Shown here: positions 14,352 to 17,594 of the stretch, piece by piece
How positions within the stretch are numbered: the first letter of the stretch is position 1
Layout of the letters: the number at the start of each line of letters is the position of its first letter
DNA from: JBBRUG01 sp038247995
GTDB lineage: Bacteria > Chloroflexota > Chloroflexia > Chloroflexales > Chloroflexaceae
Direction of reading: 5' to 3'
NCBI GenBank assembly: GCA_038247995.1
Contig: JBBRUG010000097.1
Coordinates: forward strand, 1 to 17,594
Length of the DNA: 17,594 nt
Notes under the pieces: generated by a model
The model's database searches: none
Told to the model about the DNA's origin: nothing
Seen by the model: only the letters and a program-made list of their open reading frames with translations
Made by a program: the position numbers and the translations under genes

Positions 14352-15170
14352 ATGGATAGCCTTTTTCTGCGACTGGAAGGGCCGCTCCAGGCATGGGGCG
14401 TGCGTTCGCGCTGGGGTGAGCGCGACACCACCGACGCACCGACCAAATCAGGGATTATCGGTCTGCTGGGTTGCGCGCTCGGTGTACGCCGCGATGATCA
14501 TTACCTCCGTAAGTTGAGTGACGCGCTGCGCCTGGGGGTGCGGGTGGATCTGCCGGGGACGCGCCTGCGCGATTATCACACTACCGGTGGCGGCAGATTC
14601 GGCAACACGGTGCATCAGGGCGGTTCGCGGTTCCACGATGAACCGTATGTCGGCGGCGTCTTGTCGGCTGAGGTTGATGCTAAAGGCCGGATTAAGGTCA
14701 AAATCAATGCTACGACGAAAGAGCCGGAAACCGATACGTCGGAACGCCATTACCTCGCTGACGCATCGTTTCTTGCCGCAGTACAAAGCGACGATGCGGC
14801 GCTCATTGATCGTCTGGCGAAAGCGCTCCAGAAGCCGGTCTGGCCCTGTTTCCTGGGGCGCAAGGCATGCGTGCCGGCGGCTCCGATCTTTGCCGGCGTC
14901 GGCGAACATGCCGACCTCCGCGCCGCGTTGGAAGCCGGCCCATTCTCGGCGCGCGTCGAACTAGCCTGCGCGCGTGAACAGATACGCCCTGTGCTGCGCT
15001 TGCTGATCGAGAGTGCGCCGGGCCAGGGCAATCGCCAGAACGACAACCTCGGCAATCCGGCCCGGCGCGTGTTTCGTCCGCGCTATGTGCGCGAGGAGTG
15101 GTGGACGCCGCCGGCCCTTATGCCGGTTGATCCGCTCGCTGCGCCGCCCATCAATACCCTGGAGGGCTAA
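14352..15170 (+). CDS. cas5: Cas5e (CasD), crRNA 5'-handle-binding Cascade subunit
   Basis: I choose ATG 14352 because AGGAGG (14341-14346) sits 5 nt before it; an in-frame GTG at 14346 overlaps that ribosome site. The 272-residue protein starts SLFLRLEGPLQAWGVRSRWG and continues RDTTDAPTKSGIIGLLGCALG, the RAMP signature of Cas5. Later come RDYHTTGG, RHYLADASFLAAV, PVWPCFLGRKACVP and the terminal RRVFRPRYVREEWW. Cas5e caps the 5' end of the crRNA next to Cse1. It is longer than E. coli CasD (224), partly through an insertion around residues 105-130. cas6e follows 1 nt after its stop. Confidence 0.94.
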   Translation: MDSLFLRLEGPLQAWGVRSRWGERDTTDAPTKSGIIGLLGCALGVRRDDHYLRKLSDALRLGVRVDLPGTRLRDYHTTGGGRFGNTVHQGGSRFHDEPYVGGVLSAEVDAKGRIKVKINATTKEPETDTSERHYLADASFLAAVQSDDAALIDRLAKALQKPVWPCFLGRKACVPAAPIFAGVGEHADLRAALEAGPFSARVELACAREQIRPVLRLLIESAPGQGNRQNDNLGNPARRVFRPRYVREEWWTPPALMPVDPLAAPPINTLEG

Positions 15171-15171
15171 G

Positions 15172-15894
15172 ATGTATCTCTCACGGCTCATCCTCGACAC
15201 CCGCCAGCGCGACGTTCGCCGCGACCTGGGCGACGTGCATCGGTTGCATCGCACCATCTTGCATGCCTTTCCGCAGGCGCCCGATCCGCAGCGGGCGCGG
15301 GAGCACTTCGGGTTGTTGTATCGCATCGAACCGCTGCCCACTGCCCCTCAACTCGTGCGCTTGCTCATCCAGTCCGACCACCTACCGAACTGGCATGCCC
15401 TACCGTCGAGCTACCTCGGCCCGGCGCCTGACGCGCGCGGCAATCCTGCCATCCGCACGGTGGGCGCCGAATACGAGCGGATCGCCGACGGCGATCGCCT
15501 GATCTTCCGCTTGCGCGCCAACCCGACCAAAAAACTGAGCGATCGCACGCCCGGCCGGCCGGATCGCCTGGCAGGCAAGCGCGTGGCCCTGCTGCGTGAA
15601 GCCGAGCAGTTGGAATGGTTAACGCGCAAGGGCGAACAGCACGGCTTTCGCCTGCTGCACACGGCGGTTGCGTCGGAGATTCTGGCCGTCCAGGCGGCGG
15701 TGCAAGCTACCGAGCGCGGGCGCCGCCCTGCCCGTGACGGCGGCGAGTCGATGCCGCTGCGCTTCGGCGCAGTACTCTTCAACGGACGTCTCGAAGTCAC
15801 CGATGCCGCATGCTTTCAGCGAACCCTGGAGACAGGGATTGGCAGCGGGAAAGCCTTTGGCTTCGGGTTGCTCTCGATCGCGATGGAAGGCTAG
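15172..15894 (+). CDS. cas6e: Cas6e (CasE/Cse3), crRNA-processing endoribonuclease
   Basis: ATG 15172 follows GGAGGG by 5 nt and begins MYLSRLILDTRQRDVRRDLG. The frame is open upstream, but that part overlaps cas5. The 240-residue protein shows the Cas6e catalytic histidine H26 in VHRLHRT, at the same number as the T. thermophilus enzyme, and the C-terminal glycine-rich loop GIGSGKAFGFGLLSI. Cas6e cuts pre-crRNA at the 3' base of the repeat hairpin and stays bound to the product. The array repeat forms such a hairpin (CCCCAC, GCCC loop, GTGGGG). The enzyme looks intact. It is followed by a 193-nt gap that contains a similar hairpin, a possible additional target in its own transcript. Confidence 0.94.
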   Translation: MYLSRLILDTRQRDVRRDLGDVHRLHRTILHAFPQAPDPQRAREHFGLLYRIEPLPTAPQLVRLLIQSDHLPNWHALPSSYLGPAPDARGNPAIRTVGAEYERIADGDRLIFRLRANPTKKLSDRTPGRPDRLAGKRVALLREAEQLEWLTRKGEQHGFRLLHTAVASEILAVQAAVQATERGRRPARDGGESMPLRFGAVLFNGRLEVTDAACFQRTLETGIGSGKAFGFGLLSIAMEG

Positions 15895-15942
15895 GCAGAG
15901 GATCGGGGACAGGGGCCAAGGAAAGGAAACGATCAAGCGTCG

Positions 15943-15981
15943 TCCGTCGTCGGTCCGTCGTCCGTCGTCCGGCGTCCTCGG
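15943..15981 (+). repeat. Heptamer repeats in the cas6e-cas1 gap
   Basis: TCCGTCG occurs at 15943, 15954 and 15961, with a 4-nt interruption (TCGG) after the first copy and variants TCCGGCG and TCCTCGG afterwards. The gap 15895-16087 holds this tract, two hairpins and the cas1 ribosome site, with no believable gene. Confidence 0.7.
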
Positions 15982-16018
15982 TTGTTCTCAACGGACCTCC
16001 GCACCTTACCAACCCGTC

Positions 16019-16059
16019 CGAATCCCCACGCCTGTGGGGGCGCCGCACTGCGCGCGGCG
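16019..16059 (+). promoter_or_regulatory. CRISPR-repeat-like hairpin and second hairpin before cas1
   Basis: CCCCAC (16024-16029), loop GCCT, GTGGGG (16034-16039) reproduces the stem of the array repeat, matching 16 of 17 bases over CCCCACGCC(T)GTGGGGG. Outside the stem it has diverged (about 19 of 29 overall). A second hairpin follows directly: CGCCGC (16041-16046) with GCGGCG (16054-16059). Both lie in the presumed leader of cas1, ending 17 nt before its Shine-Dalgarno. Confidence 0.6.
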
Positions 16060-16087
16060 ACGCACTTGATCCTAATGGGAGGGCGTT

Positions 16088-17035
16088 ATGCCAATTCGTG
16101 ATCTCCACATTCTGCCCAAAGTCCGCGACTCCTGGTCATAGCTGTACGTCGAACGCAGCAACATCGAACAAGACGATAAAGCGATTGCGGTATTCGACAA
16201 AGCCGGCAAAACCCAGGTGCCCTGTGCGGCGCTCTCATTGCTGATGCTTGGCCCAGGCACCAATATTACTCATGCAGCGATTCGTACACTCGCCGAGAAC
16301 GGCTGTATGGTGGCCTGGACGGGCGAAGAAGCAGTGCGCTTTTATGCCGTTGGCATGGGCGAAACCCGATCATCGGCAAACCTGTTGCGCCAGGCCTCGA
16401 TGCACGCCGATCCGCTGCTCCGGCTGCGGGTTGTCCGCCGGATGTACGAAATGCGCTTCAGCGAAAGCCTGGCCCCGGATCTGACCTTACAGCAGATTCG
16501 CGGCAAAGAAGGCGTGCGGGTGCGTGAGGCCTATGCCAAATGGAGCCGCGAGACCGGCGTGAAATGGGAAGGGCGGTTCTACAAACAAAACGACTGGCGC
16601 AAAGCCGAGCCGATCAATCGCGCCTTGTCGGCAGCAAACAGTTGCCTGTATGGCGTCGCCCACGCGGCGATCGTCGCCGCCGGCTACTCGCCGGCGTTGG
16701 GATTTATTCACACCGGCAAGATGTTGTCGTTCGTGTATGACGTTGCTGACCTCTACAAAGCCGAAATCAGCATCCCAGCCGCCTTTCGTTGCACTGCGGC
16801 CGGCGAAAGCCAGTTGGAGAGCCGGGTGCGCCATATTTGTCGTGACCTCATTCGTGAGCGCCGGATGCTGGATCGGATTGTCGATGAACTCGGCGCGCTG
16901 TTCAGCGTTGCGGGGCTTGATCAACGCGAAGCCGAGCTGTTTGATCGCCACGATGCGAAGCCGGGTGGATTGTGGGACCCGGCGGCGGGACAGGTGGAAG
17001 GCGGCGTCAACTATGCCGGCGATGAAACGGAGTAA
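16088..17035 (+). pseudogene. cas1: Cas1, type I-E integrase, interrupted by in-frame TAG at codon 18
   Basis: GGGAGGG (16077-16083) lies 4 nt before ATG 16088, which reads MPIRDLHILPKVRDSWS and then TAG (16139-16141). The same frame continues LYVERSNIEQDDKAIAVFDK and on to TAA 17033-17035. Type I-E Cas1 proteins have Tyr at this point (SWSYLYVE), so one base change (TAC or TAT to TAG) explains the stop. Counted from ATG 16088, all metal ligands are present at the E. coli numbers: E141 (GKEGVRVR), H208 (GFIHTGK), D218 and D221 (VYDVADL). Cas1 with Cas2 integrates new spacers. The next start, GTG 16217, has no ribosome site and would remove the first 43 residues (N-terminal beta strands, dimer interface). 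Adaptation is probably lost unless the stop is a sequencing error, is suppressed, or reinitiation works. The rest of the gene shows no decay, so the change looks recent. Confidence 0.85.
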
Positions 17036-17038
17036 GCC

Positions 17039-17314
17039 ATGCTGGTGATCGTCCTGGAGCGTGTGCCGACGAGTTTACGCGGCGAGTTGACGCGTTGGAT
17101 GTTGGAACTGCACGCCGGCGTCTTTGTCGGCAAAGTATCGGCACAAGTGCGGGATCTTTTATGGGATCAGGTCTGCGATCAGATGCGCGACGGCGCGGGG
17201 TTTCTCGTGTACCAGACGAACAACGAGCAAGGCTTTGCCTTACGCAGTTGCGGGCCGACAAACCGCAAACTAATTCAGGTTGAGGGGCTGTTTTTAGTCC
17301 AGATCCCGTCCTGA
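17039..17314 (+). CDS. cas2: Cas2, type I-E adaptation protein
   Basis: ATG 17039 lies 3 nt after the cas1 stop, with GGAG 6 nt upstream. The 91-residue protein opens MLVIVLERVPTSLRGELTRW and continues LELHAGVFVGKVSAQVRDLLW, the recognisable type I-E (CasE-subtype, YgbF-like) Cas2. The C-terminal part (NEQGFALRSCGPTNRK, then a final strand) is also typical. It is a small ferredoxin-like dimer that bridges two Cas1 dimers in the spacer-integration complex. The gene is intact, unlike cas1, and ends 65 nt before the first repeat. Confidence 0.93.
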   Translation: MLVIVLERVPTSLRGELTRWMLELHAGVFVGKVSAQVRDLLWDQVCDQMRDGAGFLVYQTNNEQGFALRSCGPTNRKLIQVEGLFLVQIPS

Positions 17315-17335
17315 TGCGGAATATGACTTCGGGGC

Positions 17336-17364
17336 TTGTTTTTGAACCGCGATCGCGTTAGAAT
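17336..17364 (+). promoter_or_regulatory. Leader promoter of the CRISPR array
   Basis: TTGTTT (17336-17341), 17-nt spacer, TAGAAT (17359-17364). The expected start is about 8-10 nt before repeat 1. The spacer contains the perfect palindrome CGCGATCGCG (17348-17357). TGAACCG at 17343-17349 equals the last seven bases of the repeat. The leader is only 65 nt long. Confidence 0.45.
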
Positions 17365-17379
17365 GCGGTGGAGGTCAGT

Positions 17380-17594
17380 GCCGTCCCCACGCCCGTGGGG
17401 GTGAACCGTCGCTGATGGGCGGCATTCTGATGCTGTGGAAGCCGTCCCCACGCCCGTGGGGGTGAACCGGGCCGCTTGCGATACTGGTCCAGGGGTTGCC
17501 GGCCGTCCCCACGCCCGTGGGGGTGAACCGTCCATTAGCAGAAACACAGCCACGCCGACGACGCCGTCCCCACGCCCGTGGGGGTGAACCGTGA
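17380..17594 (+). CRISPR. Type I-E CRISPR array, leader-proximal end (4 repeats, 3 complete spacers)
   Basis: Four identical 29-bp repeats lie at 17380-17408, 17441-17469, 17502-17530 and 17563-17591, giving an exact 61-bp period. Each begins GCCGTCCCCACGCCC and ends GTGAACCG, with a 6-bp stem (CCCCAC/GTGGGG) around GCCC, the class recognised by Cas6e. Spacers are 32 bp (17409-17440, 17470-17501, 17531-17562); a fourth starts at 17592 and the array leaves the window. Repeats next to the leader are perfect, as expected for the young end. Spacers 1 and 3 each have a frame encoding a hydrophobic peptide, hinting at membrane-protein targets, which is weak evidence. I recognise no protospacer inside the window. 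Confidence 0.97.

Noticed and set aside
16019..16110. A full CreA/CreR-like unit with two degenerate repeats and a pseudo-spacer
   Set aside because: Only one repeat-like hairpin is present; positions about 61 nt on either side have no second repeat, and I found no matching target in the operon promoter.
16217..16243. GTG 16217 as the natural start of cas1
   Set aside because: There is no Shine-Dalgarno there, while ATG 16088 has a strong one and the codons between encode conserved Cas1 sequence apart from the TAG.
17275..17553. Minus-strand open frame across the array (GSPPRAWGR, HPHGRGD-like peptides)
   Set aside because: This is the well-known false translation of GC-rich CRISPR repeats; it follows the 61-bp repeat period and overlaps cas2.

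Overview
The window is GC-rich (about 60% by eye). It looks like a chromosomal accessory region from a member of Chloroflexota, probably class Chloroflexia. That assignment is inferred from the style of the proteins (type I-E Cas set with a WYL regulator, caspase plus formylglycine-generating-enzyme-like genes, short tandem repeats between genes); no marker gene is present to confirm it.

Left part (1-3614): debris and mobile DNA. It holds a possible partial gene, an exported lectin-fold-like protein whose signal-anchor and mature part lie in different frames around a run of six T, and a second exported protein cut off by an IS1-family element (1480-2295, 24-bp inverted repeats, InsA/InsB with an A8 frameshift site). 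To its right are about 320 bp of palindromes and a strong promoter, then a complete tyrosine recombinase (GTG start 2619). A symmetric 28-bp dif-like site lies upstream, and its 11-bp arm motif recurs on both sides of the promoter.

Middle part (3628-6747): conflict and cell-death genes. On the minus strand a helical protein with an RHIM/amyloid-like motif runs into a caspase-like peptidase. The two are in different frames, and the junction is built of 22-bp and 7-bp tandem repeats, both equal to 1 modulo 3. A VapBC-type toxin-antitoxin pair diverges from it. Then come remains of a formylglycine-generating-enzyme-like gene and a short helix-turn-helix ORF.

Right part (7198-17594): one plus-strand type I-E CRISPR-Cas locus in the order WYL regulator, cas3, cse1 (casA), cse2 (casB), cas7, cas5, cas6e, cas1, cas2, leader, array. 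Genes overlap or are tightly spaced except before cas7 (an 8-nt repeat tract) and before cas1 (a heptamer tract and a CRISPR-repeat-like hairpin). Cas3, the Cascade subunits and Cas2 look intact. cas1 has an in-frame TAG at codon 18 although all four catalytic residues are kept. If real, the locus should still process crRNA and interfere, but should be impaired in acquiring spacers. The array begins 65 nt after cas2 with 29-bp repeats and 32-bp spacers and runs off the window.

Most notable: the caspase repeat junction, the cas1 nonsense codon, the orphan repeat-like hairpin before cas1, and the recombinase with a dif-like site and a promoter bracketed by the same motif.
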